Source: an uncultured Prevotella sp.
Lineage (GTDB): Bacteria > Bacteroidota > Bacteroidia > Bacteroidales > Bacteroidaceae
Direction: 5' to 3'
Length of the DNA stretch: 14,810 nt
Assembly (NCBI GenBank): GCA_900770845.1
Contig: CAAGLS010000087.1
Span: forward strand, 1-14,810
Below the pieces are notes generated by a model that was not told where the DNA came from, did not search any database, and was given only the letters and a program-made list of their open reading frames with translations. Shown one piece after another: positions 14,710 through 14,810 of the stretch. Made by a program: the position numbers and the translations under genes. Each line of letters starts with the position of its first letter. The stretch's first letter is position 1.

Positions 14710-14741
14710 CAAAGTTAGGACTTTTCAACGGAATACGCAAG
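14710..14741 (-). promoter_or_regulatory. Promoter of the GNAT-MATE transcript
   Basis: On the minus strand CTTG (14741-14738), a 20-nt spacer and TAACTTTG (14717-14710) fit the -33/-7 consensus. The leader would be about 130 nt. A 10-bp palindrome CTTGGCCAAG (14743-14752) sits directly upstream of the -33 box. Confidence 0.65.
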
Positions 14742-14810
14742 ACTTGGCCAAGAAAAAAATCAATCCCCACGTTTGGTAGGGCCTCGAAGCCCATGCCTCT
14801 CCAGTATGGA

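Noticed and set aside
14779..14792. GGGC/GCCC hairpin near the window end
   Set aside because: A four-base stem is too short to interpret, and the adjoining gene lies outside the window.
1..14810. CRISPR array or phage genes
   Set aside because: No regularly spaced repeats and no recognisable Cas, capsid, integrase or transposase proteins were seen in the window.

Overview
The window looks like the chromosome of a member of Bacteroidota, most likely Bacteroidales and probably Prevotellaceae. The evidence is several promoters of the Bacteroidota type (TTTG, about 20 nt, TAnnTTTG), A-rich leaders with few strong Shine-Dalgarno sites, a fused RibBA, a START-like protein beside a long LptF/LptG permease, and a PMCA-type calcium ATPase. 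The genus is an inference; no rRNA or marker gene was available to settle it.

The left third (about 1-5450) is visibly AT-richer and reads as accessory DNA. In order it holds: the 3' end of a phospholipase-D-like gene whose upstream part seems disturbed by a 23-nt near-duplication; a 211-bp fold-back element with imperfect 19-bp terminal inverted repeats and a possible TAA target duplication (MITE-like); an L,D-transpeptidase gene broken by one extra C; an unusual gene joining about five membrane segments to a degenerate 3-methyladenine DNA glycosylase I (TagA)-like domain; a possible small Cys-rich ORF; a LytTR regulator translationally linked to a membrane-anchored NAGPA-like (phosphodiester glycosidase) protein; and a toxin-antitoxin pair (ribbon-helix-helix antitoxin and PIN toxin) with its own promoter and a striking AACGTT-based repeat.

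A minus-strand tRNA-Met(CAT), with a clear promoter and a strong intrinsic terminator, sits at the border between this accessory DNA and a GC-richer core (about 5600-14600). The core holds a START-like protein, an LptF/LptG permease (LPS export) followed by ribBA (riboflavin synthesis) in the same direction, a P-type Ca2+ ATPase, and then on the minus strand a GNAT acetyltransferase followed by a MATE efflux pump. The ATPase and MATE genes converge. The GNAT gene has a long structured leader.

The most novel-looking item is the membrane/TagA-like fusion at 1409-2815. Its glycosylase fold is recognisable but the catalytic Glu appears to be lost. It lies in accessory DNA beside a cell-wall enzyme gene and mobile-element-like sequence. 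A role in conflict or sensing is only a hypothesis.
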